Positions 22,815 through 31,747 of a stretch of DNA of 64,000 bases are shown one piece after another; the stretch's first letter is position 1, and the number at the start of each line of letters is the position of its first letter. A model generated the notes under the pieces. The model saw nothing but the letters and a program-made list of their open reading frames with translations, had not been told where the DNA came from and searched no databases. The DNA lies in contig NZ_JAUEMJ010000001.1 of assembly GCF_030403505.1 (NCBI RefSeq), forward strand, positions 805,762 through 869,761. Direction: 5' to 3'. The stretch comes from Glycomyces tritici (GTDB lineage Bacteria; Actinomycetota; Actinomycetes; Mycobacteriales; Micromonosporaceae). A program made the position numbers and the translations under genes.

Positions 22815-23732
22815 ATGGACGCCGCCATCGAGGTCGCCGACCTCCGCAAGACCTACCGCGGCCGCAGGACCGGTGAGGTCCGCGCGGTCGACGGCGTGAG
22901 CTTCCGCGTCGAACGCGGCGAGTTCTTCGGCATCCTCGGCCCCAACGGGGCCGGGAAGACCACGACCCTCGAGATCGTCGAGGGCCTGCGCAAGCCCGAC
23001 TCCGGGACGGTGCACCTCCTCGGCCGCTCCCCGTGGCCACACTCCCCCGAGCTGACCGGCCGACTCGGCGTGCAGCTCCAGGCGTCCGCGTTCTTCGAGT
23101 TCCTGACCGCGCGCGAGCAGATCGAGACGTTCGCGGAGCTGTACGGGGCCGGGAAGGCCCGCGCGGGCGAGATGCTCGAGACCGTGGGCCTCGCCGAGCA
23201 CGCGAACGTGCGCTGCGAGAAGCTCTCCGGCGGCCAGCAGCAGCGCCTGTCCATCGCGTGCGCGCTCGTGGGCGACCCCGAGCTGGTGTTCCTCGACGAG
23301 CCGACCGCCGCGCTCGACCCGCAGGCGCGGCGCAACCTGTGGGACCTCATGCGCTCGATCAACGCCGAAGGCCGCACCGTGGTGCTCACCACCCACTACA
23401 TGGAGGAGGCCGAGGCGCTCTGCGACCGGGTCGCCATCATGGACGCGGGGAAGATCAAGGCGATCGACTCCCCCGCCGGGTTCGTGCGGGACCTGGACGC
23501 CCCCACGAAGGTCACGGTCGCGGCCGGGCAGCTCAGCGGCGAACGCGTCCGGGAGCTCGCGGCGGGCGAGGCGGTGGCGGCGGGCGAGAGCACGGTGGTG
23601 TTCGAGACCCGCGACCCCCGCAAGCTCTTGACGGCGCTGGCCTCGGACGGGGCCCTCGAGGGCCTGTCGGTGCGCACGGCGAACCTCGAGGACGTCTTCT
23701 TGCACGTGACCGGACGGGAGTGGCGCGGATGA
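22815..23732 (+). CDS. ABC transporter ATP-binding protein (DrrA/NodI type)
   Basis: A 305-residue nucleotide-binding protein of an ABC-2 exporter. Walker A is [10 protein letters not shown] (about residues 38-47), the signature is LSGGQQQRLS, and Walker B is LVFLDEPTAALDP, followed by the H-loop TTHYMEEAE. The C-terminal extension of about 80 residues is typical of DrrA-like drug or polysaccharide exporters. It overlaps its permease gene by four bases (ATGA). The cargo is unknown; no biosynthetic genes lie next to it. It is divergent from narK across 190 bp. Confidence 0.93.
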   Translation: MDAAIEVADLRKTYRGRRTGEVRAVDGVSFRVERGEFFGILGPNGAGKTTTLEIVEGLRKPDSGTVHLLGRSPWPHSPELTGRLGVQLQASAFFEFLTAREQIETFAELYGAGKARAGEMLETVGLAEHANVRCEKLSGGQQQRLSIACALVGDPELVFLDEPTAALDPQARRNLWDLMRSINAEGRTVVLTTHYMEEAEALCDRVAIMDAGKIKAIDSPAGFVRDLDAPTKVTVAAGQLSGERVRELAAGEAVAAGESTVVFETRDPRKLLTALASDGALEGLSVRTANLEDVFLHVTGREWRG

Positions 23733-24832
23733 GCACCGATACGGCCGAGGTGCGCACCGAGCGCGCCGAGCGTTCGGGCGGCCGGGCGTTCCTGAGCCTG
23801 TTCAAGGCGCTGGGGCGCGGGTGGATCCGCGACCGCAGCCAGATCTTCTTCACGATCCTCCTGCCGCTGATGTTCATGGTGCTGCTCGCGAGCGTGTTCG
23901 GCTCCGGCGAGACCGCGGCGTCGCGGATCGTCGCGGTCGGCGACGCGGCCGTGCTCGACGGCGCGGACCCGGACGAGTTCGCCGTCACGGAGGCGTCCGA
24001 CCTGGACGCGGCGCTGGCGATGCTGCGCGAGGGCGACGCGGACGCCGCGGTGGTCCAGGACGGCGCCACGGTGCGGATCTACCCGTCGGCGACGAACTCG
24101 ACGTCGGGGGCGATCGCCCAGGGGCGGCTCTCGGCGCTGGTCGACGATGTGAACGTCGAGGTCCTCTCGGCGGCGGCTCCGGGCGAGCCGGTGCTGGCGA
24201 CCGAGGTCGAGGAGGCCGACGGCGGGGCGCTGCAGCCGATCCAGTACCTCGCGCCGGGCATCCTGGCGTGGGGCGTGGCGATCTCGGGCGTGTTCGGCGC
24301 GGCCGGCACGATCGTGGACTGGAAGCGCGACAAGCTGCTGCGGCGCCTGCGGCTGACGCCCGCTTCGGTGCGGACGTTCCTGGGCGCGAAGATCTCGGTG
24401 AACCTCGTGGTCGCGCTCGGCCAGACCGCGGTGTTCCTCGCGGTGGCGGCGCTGGGCTTCGGGCTCGAGCTCTCGGCGTGGACGTGGTTCGCCGCGCCGC
24501 TGGTGCTGCTCGGGACGCTCGCGTTCCTGGCGATCGGCGTGGTCATCGGCGGGATCGCGCAGACGAGCCCGGCCGCGGCCGGATTGAGCAACCTGGTGAC
24601 GATGCCGATGGCGTTCGTGTCAGGCGCGTTCTACCCGCTGGCGCTCTCGCCGGGGTGGGTGCAGGCGGTCTCGTACCTCTCGCCGATGCGGTACCTGAAC
24701 GAGGCCCTGCAGTCGGTGGTGGTCTACGGCGAGCCGCCGACGGCGGTGCTCCCGCAGATCGGCTTCCTGGCCGCCTTCGCGGCCGTCGTGGCCCTCTTCT
24801 CCTGGAAGACCTTCAAGTTCGACGAACTCTGA
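23729..24832 (+). CDS. ABC-2 type transporter permease
   Basis: A 367-residue membrane protein. One membrane helix near residues 35-55 is followed by an extracellular domain of about 120 residues and then five helices (about 175-365), the usual layout of long ABC-2 (YhgE/DrrB-like) permeases. The short motif QYLAPGILAWGVAISGVFG opens the membrane half, and LSPMRYLNEALQS near the end matches the conserved ABC-2 C-terminal segment. It is coupled to the ATPase gene by an ATGA overlap. Substrate unknown. A weak hairpin (24914-24929) followed by AATTTTCCCC may end the transcript. Confidence 0.9.
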   Translation: MSTDTAEVRTERAERSGGRAFLSLFKALGRGWIRDRSQIFFTILLPLMFMVLLASVFGSGETAASRIVAVGDAAVLDGADPDEFAVTEASDLDAALAMLREGDADAAVVQDGATVRIYPSATNSTSGAIAQGRLSALVDDVNVEVLSAAAPGEPVLATEVEEADGGALQPIQYLAPGILAWGVAISGVFGAAGTIVDWKRDKLLRRLRLTPASVRTFLGAKISVNLVVALGQTAVFLAVAALGFGLELSAWTWFAAPLVLLGTLAFLAIGVVIGGIAQTSPAAAGLSNLVTMPMAFVSGAFYPLALSPGWVQAVSYLSPMRYLNEALQSVVVYGEPPTAVLPQIGFLAAFAAVVALFSWKTFKFDEL

Positions 24833-24961
24833 GTTTCGCTCACGTCGTGTTCGAGGCCGGATCGTCGGACCCCAGGAGTACTTTTGCGCCAGGGGTCCCT
24901 TAGGGGGTATATATCCGCTTATTTGCGGAAATTTTCCCCTTCGGCAATCACTTGATGCCGC

Positions 24962-25813
24962 TCAGTCCGCCTTGAGCACCGCGGCGTACACGTCGCGCCG
25001 GCTGACGCCGTAGCGGACGGCGACTTCCTTCATGGCGAGTTTGCGGTCGGTGCCCGCGGCCTCGAGGGCCGCCACCGCCGCGGCCATCGCCTCCGGGGTG
25101 GCCTCGCTCGCGTCCGGGCCGGTCCAGCCCGAGACCACCAGGGTGACCTCGCCGCGCGGCGGGTCGGCCTGCGCGCCTTCGGCGAGTTCGGCGAGGCCGC
25201 CGCGGCGGACCTCCTCGTGGGTCTTGGTGAGTTCGCGGCAGAGCGCCGCGGGCCGGTCGTCGCCGAATGCCGCGGCCATGGCCCGCAGGGTCTCCTCGAC
25301 GCGCCGCGGCGACTCGAAGAAGACCATGGTGCGCTTCTCCTCGGCGAGTTCGCCGAACAGCCGCCGGCGCTCGCCGTCCTTGCGCGGCGCGAACCCCTCG
25401 AAGCAGAACCGGTCGCAGGGCATCCCCGAGAGCGCCAGCGCAGTCGTCACCGCGCTCGCGCCCGGCGCGCAGGTGATCGCGATCCCTGCGTCGATCGCGG
25501 CCTTGACCAGCCGGAAGCCCGGGTCGGAGACCGAGGGCATGCCGCCGTCGGTGATGACGGCGACCCGCTTTCCGTCGTACAATTGTTCGATAAGGGTCGT
25601 CGTTCGGCCCGCCTCGTTCGCCTCGAAATACGACGTGATCGAGGCAGTGGGAACGACATCCAGTTCACTGAGGAGCCGCCGAAGCCGCCGGGTATCCTCT
25701 GCGGCGATGACGTCGGCGCGGGCCAGCTCGGTCCGGAGCCGAGACGAGGCGTCCTCTGGATTTCCCAGGGGCGCACCGAGAAGCACCAAAACGCCCGTTG
25801 AAGATGTCGACAT
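24962..25813 (-). CDS. rsmI: 16S rRNA (cytidine-1402-2'-O)-methyltransferase RsmI
   Basis: A 283-residue tetrapyrrole-methylase-fold protein that methylates the 2'-hydroxyl of C1402 in 16S rRNA. Family motifs are LLGAPLGNPEDASSR near the N terminus, ADVIAAEDTRRLRRLL, the glycine-rich ITDGGMPSVSDPGFRLV and PGASAVTTAL. The C-terminal tail with RYGVSRRDVY is typical of RsmI. I chose ATG 25813, which has GGGGGA upstream and begins the methylase strand; a longer reading would add 35 unlikely residues. It stands alone between an ABC exporter and an Mrr-like gene. Confidence 0.94.
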   Translation of the reverse strand: MSTSSTGVLVLLGAPLGNPEDASSRLRTELARADVIAAEDTRRLRRLLSELDVVPTASITSYFEANEAGRTTTLIEQLYDGKRVAVITDGGMPSVSDPGFRLVKAAIDAGIAITCAPGASAVTTALALSGMPCDRFCFEGFAPRKDGERRRLFGELAEEKRTMVFFESPRRVEETLRAMAAAFGDDRPAALCRELTKTHEEVRRGGLAELAEGAQADPPRGEVTLVVSGWTGPDASEATPEAMAAAVAALEAAGTDRKLAMKEVAVRYGVSRRDVYAAVLKAD

Positions 25814-25958
25814 CCGGCCAGTATCCCCCACCGCCGAAGGCGGGGCGCGGGCTCGGTGAGCGTGTGGCGACGGGCCGCACATGCAGGATGCCGCGCCAAG
25901 CTGTCGGGTACCGGACATTGGCCTTACGCGTGAGCGAACGGTAACGGATACTCAAAGT

Positions 25959-25981
25959 CATGGCGACGCTTGCGAGCCATG
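25959..25981 (-). repeat. Single copy of the ATGGCTCGCAAGC repeat
   Basis: On the minus strand this reads ATGGCTCGCAAGCGTCGCC and then ATG, matching the 33-bp unit of the array at 15566 in its first 19 positions with one difference. It lies in the 260-bp gap between rsmI and the Mrr-like gene. Confidence 0.6.
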
Positions 25982-26073
25982 CTTTACGACATCACAGGCG
26001 ACATATCGCCGGCCGCCCCACGGCGACCGGGAAGCCGTAATCTGCCGAGCCCTCTAACCCAGTGGAGGCCGCC

Positions 26074-26733
26074 ATGTCCGTGATCCTTCGAGCCGGAGCG
26101 GGAATCGCCGTTCTCATCCTCGGATACTTCGTTCTCGGATTCATAGCCGATCACTGGGCATGGTTCGCGTCCATAGCGATCCTGTTGGGCGGCACCGCAC
26201 TCGCGGGCTGGATCCTGTTCCGCAGCCGCGGGCACGAGCACCGCGACCGCGCGGTCGCGGCCGAGCGCCAGACCATCATGCGCAGCGTCGACAAGATGAA
26301 CATCCCCGCCTTCGACGCCATGGCGGGCCAGCTCCTGGTCGGCCTGGACGCCAAGCGGGTCAAGAAGTTCGGCCACCGCAAGAACGACCTCGGCTGCAAC
26401 TTCGTCGTCACCTTCAACAACGGCCAGCGCATCATCGTGCGCGCCAAGAAGGACGACAAGACGATGCGGCGGCGCAACGGCAACCGCCACGTCCAGATCC
26501 TCGGCGGGGAGATCAAGGCCCGCTGGGACTGCGACGCGGGCGTCCTCATCACGAACGCGAACCTGCACTGGATGCACCACGCCGCGCGGAACGAGGCCGT
26601 CGCCGCGCAGCTGGGCGTCCTCATCGTGGACCGCGACCGGCTCGCGGAGTGGATCGACACCGGCGAGGCCCCGCCGCAGCTGCGCCCGGTCCGCGCCGCG
26701 CTCGAGTCGAGCGGGAGCACCGCGGCGCAGTGA
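26074..26733 (+). CDS. Membrane-anchored Mrr-like (restriction endonuclease fold) protein
   Basis: A 219-residue protein with two N-terminal membrane helices (about 5-26 and 30-50), then a basic linker and an Mrr-type domain of about 110 residues. The fold shows the Asp (NDLGCNFVV) and the beta strand IIVRAKK, where functional Mrr nucleases usually have QxK or ExK; here Arg replaces the Gln/Glu. The end of the domain, GVLITNANLHWMHHAARNEAVAA and VLIVDRDRLAEWI, is typical. I chose ATG 26074 with GTGGAGG before it. It may cut modified DNA at the membrane or have lost activity. It is a lone gene, with no methylase beside it. Confidence 0.75.
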   Translation: MSVILRAGAGIAVLILGYFVLGFIADHWAWFASIAILLGGTALAGWILFRSRGHEHRDRAVAAERQTIMRSVDKMNIPAFDAMAGQLLVGLDAKRVKKFGHRKNDLGCNFVVTFNNGQRIIVRAKKDDKTMRRRNGNRHVQILGGEIKARWDCDAGVLITNANLHWMHHAARNEAVAAQLGVLIVDRDRLAEWIDTGEAPPQLRPVRAALESSGSTAAQ

Positions 26734-26861
26734 GCGCGGGGGTCGCGAGGCGGCCCCGATGCGCTGCTGGGTGTCGCAGGATTGTCGTGGCGCTGTGATC
26801 GCGACACGGCGCCACGACGCCGCGAGACAGACGCGTGCTCAGCGGCCCCTGAGCACGTCCA

Positions 26862-26888
26862 CGGCCCCGAGCCATTGGCTCGGGGCCG
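26862..26888. terminator. Bidirectional intrinsic terminator
   Basis: A 12-bp perfect stem (CGGCCCCGAGCC and its complement) with an ATT loop lies between the convergent Mrr-like and HtrA-like genes. Confidence 0.8.
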
Positions 26889-26919
26889 CGTTCGTGTCCG
26901 CCTTGAGGAGCTCGATCCG

Positions 26920-28404
26920 TCAGGAGGCGTCGAGGGTGGCCGTGGTCTCGGCCTCCTGCTGGTCGCGCACGTAGGTGATGGCGACCTCGGTGCCCGAGGA
27001 GGTGCCCTGCACGGCGGCGACCACTTCGGACGCGGTGGTGACGGGGGTCCCGTCGATCGCGGTGATCACGTCGCCCTCCTGGAGCCCGGCCTGCGCGGCC
27101 GGGGAGTCGGGTTCGACGCTGAGGACCATGGCCCCGTTGCCGTCGGTGTTGGCCACCGAGACCCCGAGGTAGCCCTGCTCGACCGAGCCGTTCTGGATCA
27201 GCTGCTCGACGGTGTCCTTCACGGTGTTGGAGGGGATCGAGAAGCCGAGGCCGATCGAGCCCGAGTCGGTGGTGGCGATGGCGGTGTTGATGCCGATGAG
27301 CTCGCCGTCGCCGTTGACGAGCGCGCCGCCGGAGTTGCCGGAGTTGATGGCCGCGTCGGTCTGGATGAGGCCGCTCAGGGTCGAGCTGGACTGCTGGCCC
27401 ATGCCGCCGCCCTGCTCGCCGGAGACGGTCATGGACCGGTCGAGGGCCGAGACGATGCCGGTGGTCACGGTGCCTTCGAGGCCGAGCGGGGAGCCGATCG
27501 CGACGGCGATGTCGCCGACCTGCACGGCGCTGGAGTCGGCGAAGGTGACCGGTGTCAGGTCGTCTCCGCCGTTCACTTGGATGACGGCGAGGTCCTGGGT
27601 GGCGTCGGTGGCCACGATGGTCGCTTCCCTGGTGGTGCCGTCGGAGAAGCGGACCTCCACGGACTGGGCGCCGTCGACGACGTGGTTGTTGGTGACGATG
27701 TAGCCGTCCTTGGAGTAGACGACGCCCGAGCCTTCGGCGGCGTCGGTGACGATGGTGACGACCGAGGGCCTGACCTTGTTCACGATCTCCGTGTAGGTCA
27801 TGCCCTGCCCGGCGTCCATCGAGACGGACTGGACGGTGGTGGTGGCGCCGTCGCCGCTGCCGATGAACCATCCCGCGATGCCGCCGGCGCCGCCGGCGAT
27901 GAGGGCGAGGGCGAGCGCCCCGGCCACGATCTTGCCGCGGCCGCGGGGCCGCGGCGGCGGTCCGACCGGTGCGCCCGGGTGCCGGTACATCGGCGGGACG
28001 GGCGCGCCGGGCTGCCAGGCGGGGGCGGACATGTGCGGGGCCCCGGCGGGTGCCGGTGCGGGAGTGCCTTGCAGGACTTGGGTGTGCGCGGTGTGCACGT
28101 GTTCGGCCGGGTGCGGCGCGGCCCCGAGAGCGTCGCCCGGGTAGGGCGGCGCTCCGGCGGCCTGCTGCTGCGCGGCGTACGGCTGCTCGGGCGCCGGGCT
28201 GTGGGCGGACCCGCCGATGACGGCGGTGTCGCCTGCGGCGGGCGCGGTGCTCGGGGGCAGGCTCGCGGCCGGCTCGGCGGCCGGGACGGCGGGCTGGGCC
28301 GCCGGCTCGGGTGCGGTGTCGGGGGTGCGAGGCCCGTCGGGGCCCTGCGGTGCGGTCCCCTCGGGGCCCTTGGTGCTCTCAGTGCTGCTCATGTAAGGCA
28401 GCAT
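26920..28404 (-). CDS. HtrA/DegP-like membrane serine protease with PDZ domain
   Basis: A 494-residue protein of the actinobacterial HtrA type. A Pro/Ala-rich cytoplasmic N-terminal region of about 155 residues is followed by one membrane helix (about 160-182), a trypsin-like domain with His in TNNHVVDG, Asp in QDLAVIQV and Ser in NSGNSGGALVN, then a single PDZ domain from GYLGVSVAN to the end. It degrades or holds misfolded exported proteins. Two ATGs (28404 and 28392) compete and neither has a clear ribosome binding site, which suggests a leaderless or weak start. A sensor kinase and regulator pair follow downstream in minus-strand order terms, an arrangement common for envelope stress genes. 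Confidence 0.93.
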   Translation of the reverse strand: MLPYMSSTESTKGPEGTAPQGPDGPRTPDTAPEPAAQPAVPAAEPAASLPPSTAPAAGDTAVIGGSAHSPAPEQPYAAQQQAAGAPPYPGDALGAAPHPAEHVHTAHTQVLQGTPAPAPAGAPHMSAPAWQPGAPVPPMYRHPGAPVGPPPRPRGRGKIVAGALALALIAGGAGGIAGWFIGSGDGATTTVQSVSMDAGQGMTYTEIVNKVRPSVVTIVTDAAEGSGVVYSKDGYIVTNNHVVDGAQSVEVRFSDGTTREATIVATDATQDLAVIQVNGGDDLTPVTFADSSAVQVGDIAVAIGSPLGLEGTVTTGIVSALDRSMTVSGEQGGGMGQQSSSTLSGLIQTDAAINSGNSGGALVNGDGELIGINTAIATTDSGSIGLGFSIPSNTVKDTVEQLIQNGSVEQGYLGVSVANTDGNGAMVLSVEPDSPAAQAGLQEGDVITAIDGTPVTTASEVVAAVQGTSSGTEVAITYVRDQQEAETTATLDAS

Positions 28405-28560
28405 GCCGGGCCCAGCTCGCGGCCCGCTGCGAAAACGCCTTAAAACCCTTTAATGCTCCGCGTCCCGTTCAGGCGCGGGCGCACAGGTCAGCGGGGTCGG
28501 GCCCGCTGCGGCGGGCGGGCCGGGCATTGACATCCATTAAAGCTTTCCAAGCTTCGGGGC

Positions 28561-30063
28561 TCATTCCGCGGCGGCCTGGGGTTCGGCGGTGAGGACCACG
28601 GTGAACACCGTGCCCTCGCCGGGCTCGGACTCGACGCCGACGGTCCCGCCGTGGGCCTTGACGATCGCGGCCACGATGGCGAGGCCGAGGCCTGAACCGG
28701 GGTGGGTGACCGAGTCGGAGCGGAAGAACCGCTCGAAGACCCGTTCGGCGGTCTCGGGGGTCATGCCGGGGCCGTCGTCGGCGACGGTGAGGCGCACGGT
28801 GTCGTCCCCGGGGGCGACCTCGACGCTGATGCTCGTGCCCTCCGGGGTGTGGCGGACCGCGTTCGACAGGAGGTTGTCGAGCACCTGCCGCATCCGGGCC
28901 CTGTCGGCGGCGACGACAGTGGAGTCGCCGGGGACGCAGCTGAAGCGGAACTCGTGGCCCTCGGCCATCACGGCGTGCGCCGCCACGGCCTCGTGGCCGA
29001 GCACGGCCAGGTCGACCGGCTCGGTCTCGACCGGCCGCTCCTGCCCGAGCCGCGCGAGGTGCAGGAGGTCGCCCACGAGCAGGCCCATGCGCTTGGCGGC
29101 CTCCTCGATCTGCCCCACGTACTGCTGCCGGTCGGCCTCGGGCATCTGCGGGTTGGTGCGCACCAGCTCCGCGTACCCGCGCACGCTCGTCAGGGGCGTG
29201 CGCAGCTCGTGCGAGGCGTCCGCGATGAACTCGCGCATCCGCTCCTCGGAGTCGTGCGCGCGCTGCTCGGACCATTCGCGGGCGCGGATCGCGCCCTCTA
29301 CTTTGGTCAGCATCGAGTTGATGGCGCGCCCCACTCGGCCGACCTCGGTGCTCGGGTCGTGGTCGGGCACGCGCCGCGAGTAGTTCCCCGCGGCGATCAT
29401 CGCGGCCGTGTTCTCGATCTGCCGCAGCGGCGAGAGGCTCGCCCGCACCAGGCCCACGCCGATCGCGGCGAGCCCGGCGAGCACGCCCGCGCCGATGAGC
29501 AGGTCGACCCACACGAGCCCGGCCACGGTCTTGTCGAAGTGCGAGAGCTTGTAGGAGAGCACGTAGTAGGAGTCCGAGTCGAGGTTGTGCTCCTCGGGCT
29601 CGTAGTCGTCGTACTTGCTGCCCACTTCGGAGCCCGGCAGGCCCAGCACCCGCCAGCGCGTCGCCCCGTCCGCGCTCAGCGCCGTGAACGCCTCGCCGTT
29701 CGCGGCCTCGAGCTGGTCGTAGGTGAAGACGGGGTAGTCGGCGCGGTCGTCGGGCCGGTCGTGGCGGTTCCCGGTCGGGGAGACGAGGCTGAAGACGTAC
29801 TGCTCGGGGCGCAGGCCCGGCGCCTCATCGGAGTCCTCGTCGTACTCGGGGTCGAACGTGTCGGGGCTCCAGCTCACGAGCTGGGTCTTGAGCTCGTCGT
29901 CGACCGTGCCGAGGAAGTAGGAGTGCAGCGCGAGGATCGTGGAGACGCTGATGAGGATGAGGGAGCCCGCCACGAGGACGAGCACGGCCGCGGTGAGCCG
30001 GACCCTCAGCGGCGTCCGGTCCCACTTGTCGCGGACGCCCTCGAGTACGCGAGGTGCGCTCAA
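28561..30063 (-). CDS. Two-component sensor histidine kinase
   Basis: A 500-residue membrane kinase. A membrane helix (about 20-42), an extracytoplasmic sensor of about 130 residues with many acidic side chains, a second helix (about 180-203), a HAMP linker, a HisKA dimerisation domain with ASHELRTPLTS as the phosphorylated H-box, and an ATPase domain with NLLSNAVRHTPEG, DDGPGM and GSGLGLAIV. The start is a TTG overlapping the stop of the response regulator (TTGA), so the pair is translationally coupled. The ligand is unknown. The nearby HtrA gene suggests an envelope stress link, by analogy with MprAB-PepD of mycobacteria. Confidence 0.93.
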   Translation of the reverse strand: MSAPRVLEGVRDKWDRTPLRVRLTAAVLVLVAGSLILISVSTILALHSYFLGTVDDELKTQLVSWSPDTFDPEYDEDSDEAPGLRPEQYVFSLVSPTGNRHDRPDDRADYPVFTYDQLEAANGEAFTALSADGATRWRVLGLPGSEVGSKYDDYEPEEHNLDSDSYYVLSYKLSHFDKTVAGLVWVDLLIGAGVLAGLAAIGVGLVRASLSPLRQIENTAAMIAAGNYSRRVPDHDPSTEVGRVGRAINSMLTKVEGAIRAREWSEQRAHDSEERMREFIADASHELRTPLTSVRGYAELVRTNPQMPEADRQQYVGQIEEAAKRMGLLVGDLLHLARLGQERPVETEPVDLAVLGHEAVAAHAVMAEGHEFRFSCVPGDSTVVAADRARMRQVLDNLLSNAVRHTPEGTSISVEVAPGDDTVRLTVADDGPGMTPETAERVFERFFRSDSVTHPGSGLGLAIVAAIVKAHGGTVGVESEPGEGTVFTVVLTAEPQAAAE

Positions 30064-30779
30064 CGATGCTGCTCCCGCAGGACGTAGCCGATGCCCCGGA
30101 GGGTCTGGATGAGTTTGGGCTCGCCGGTGTCGACCTTGCGCCGCAGGTAGGAGACGTAGGACTCGACGATGCCGTCGTCGCCGCGGAAGTCGTAGCGCCA
30201 CACGTGGTCGAGGATCTGGGCCTTGGAGAGCACGCGGCCGGCGTTGATCATGAAGTAGCGCAGGAGCTTGAACTCGGTGGGCGAGAGCTGCACGGCCTTG
30301 CCGGAGCGCCACACCTCGTGGGTCTCCTCGTCGAGTTCGAGGTCGGCGTACTGGAGGCGGGAGGGCCGGGGCAGTTCGCCGGAGGAGCGGCGCAGGACCG
30401 CGCGGATGCGGGCGACGACCTCTTCGAGCGCGAAGGGCTTGGTGATGTAGTCGTCGCCGCCCACCGAGAGGCCGGTGACGGTGTCGGCGGTGTCGTCGCG
30501 GGCGGTGAGGAAGAGCACGGGGGTGTGGTCGGAGCCCGAGCGCATGCGGCGCACGACCTCGAATCCGTCGAAGTCGGGGAGGTTGACGTCGAGGACGACC
30601 AGGTCGGGGCGGTGCCGGGCGATGGAGCGGAGGGCTTCGTCACCGGTGCCGACGCCGTGGACGGCGAAGCCCGCGTACCGCAGGGAGGTGGAGAGCAGCT
30701 CGCAGATGTTCTCGTCGTCCTCGACGACGAGCAGGGTGGCCTCGGTCTCGGCGTTCGGCTGGCTAGTCGAAAGCGGCAT
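30060..30779 (-). CDS. OmpR-family response regulator
   Basis: A 239-residue regulator with a receiver domain (residues of about 17-130; phospho-acceptor Asp in VVLDVNLPDFDGF, acidic pair VEDD, and Lys in YITKPFALEE) and a winged-helix DNA-binding domain (about 145-238, ending RGIGYVLREQ). ATG 30779 is preceded by GAGAGG. It is cotranscribed with and overlaps its kinase. Targets cannot be seen; the HtrA gene, 1.6 kb further along the strand, is a reasonable candidate. Confidence 0.95.
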   Translation of the reverse strand: MPLSTSQPNAETEATLLVVEDDENICELLSTSLRYAGFAVHGVGTGDEALRSIARHRPDLVVLDVNLPDFDGFEVVRRMRSGSDHTPVLFLTARDDTADTVTGLSVGGDDYITKPFALEEVVARIRAVLRRSSGELPRPSRLQYADLELDEETHEVWRSGKAVQLSPTEFKLLRYFMINAGRVLSKAQILDHVWRYDFRGDDGIVESYVSYLRRKVDTGEPKLIQTLRGIGYVLREQHR

Positions 30780-31079
30780 GGGCCTCTCACAGGGTCGGCG
30801 GGTCAGCGGTCCGCAGGTCACGGGTGGTTGTGAAGCATACGCCCGGACCTGGGGCGTGCCAAGCCGTCCGCGAGCGGTCACACCGTTCGGCGGTGACACT
30901 GCGCACCCGCGTGAAACACGTTCGAGTGACCTTTATCAGAAGTGTGTGCGGCTATGCGGGAAACTGGCGCGCGCGAACTGTTCTCCGTCGTACCGGTCGG
31001 ATAGACTTTGTGTCGCAGCCGAGCACGTCACGGCTGTGCTTTCCGAAGTACGCGGGACCCTACCGAATCAGGTGAGTTC

Positions 31080-31433
31080 ATGACGCTGTCAATCGAGACT
31101 GCCACGACCGACGCGGGGGTCGTCACCGTGGAGCTGGCCGGCGAAGTCGACTACGCGACCGCGCCGCAGATCCGCGAGACGATCACCAACGCCCTCGAGG
31201 CCGGCGGCGCCACCGCCATCCGGGTCGACGTCGCCAAGGTGACGGTCCTCGACTCCACCGGCATCGGCACCATCGTGGTGGCCTACCGCATCGCCCGCGA
31301 GATGGGCGTCGCGCTGGCCGTCGTCAATCCCAACCGCTTCATCACCCGCCTGTTCACCGTCGTCGGTGCCGAGGAGCTCCTCGAGGAGCCGACCGAGACG
31401 TTCTCGAGCAAGGAGCGCAGCGCGGCCGGCTAG
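31080..31433 (+). CDS. Anti-sigma factor antagonist (STAS domain)
   Basis: A 117-residue STAS protein of the RsbV/SpoIIAA type. The phosphorylation site is in DSTGIGTIV (Ser about residue 59), followed by RLFTVVGAEELL. Such proteins bind an RsbW-type kinase and free a sigma factor. CAGGTGAG precedes the ATG. No kinase or sigma gene is adjacent; the nearest RsbW-like gene is at 41609. It has a long upstream region and is divergent from the response regulator. Partner choice is therefore unknown. Confidence 0.9.
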   Translation: MTLSIETATTDAGVVTVELAGEVDYATAPQIRETITNALEAGGATAIRVDVAKVTVLDSTGIGTIVVAYRIAREMGVALAVVNPNRFITRLFTVVGAEELLEEPTETFSSKERSAAG

Positions 31434-31747
31434 TTCCGCCCGCGGCTTCGCAGTCTTCGATCGCGCCCCGGCTCGGCCGGGGCGCGTTCGCGCTCTCACC
31501 CGGCGTTTCCCGCACACGCGGAGGCCGGTTCTGCGCACATCGGAGCGCTCGCGGTTGTGCGAAACGCCGTTGTGGCGAACGAGACTTCCGCGCGTTTCCC
31601 GCTGCTGCGCAGCACATTCACCGCGACCTGAGTGACCGGCCCCGCAACGGCGTTACCGGTACTACACTTTTTCCTCCCCCCGGTTACCCTTGAGTCCGGG
31701 GACTGCCGTCCCCGTCCACGCAGCGTCAAAGAAGAGGCGATTCAGTC
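31434..31747 (+). other. Intergenic region before kgd
   Basis: A 314-bp gap holding the STAS terminator and the kgd leader. GAAGAGGCG before the kgd GTG is the only clear signal besides the terminator. I see no small gene with good codon bias in it. Confidence 0.5.
31462..31486 (+). terminator. Terminator after the STAS gene
   Basis: An 11-bp stem (CGCGCCCCGGC and its complement) with a TCG loop lies 28 bases past the stop codon. Confidence 0.7.

Noticed and set aside
24914..24929. Terminator after the ABC permease gene
   Set aside because: The stem is only five base pairs (TCCGC/GCGGA). AATTTTCCCC after it is suggestive, so I mention it in the gene entry but do not list it as a feature.
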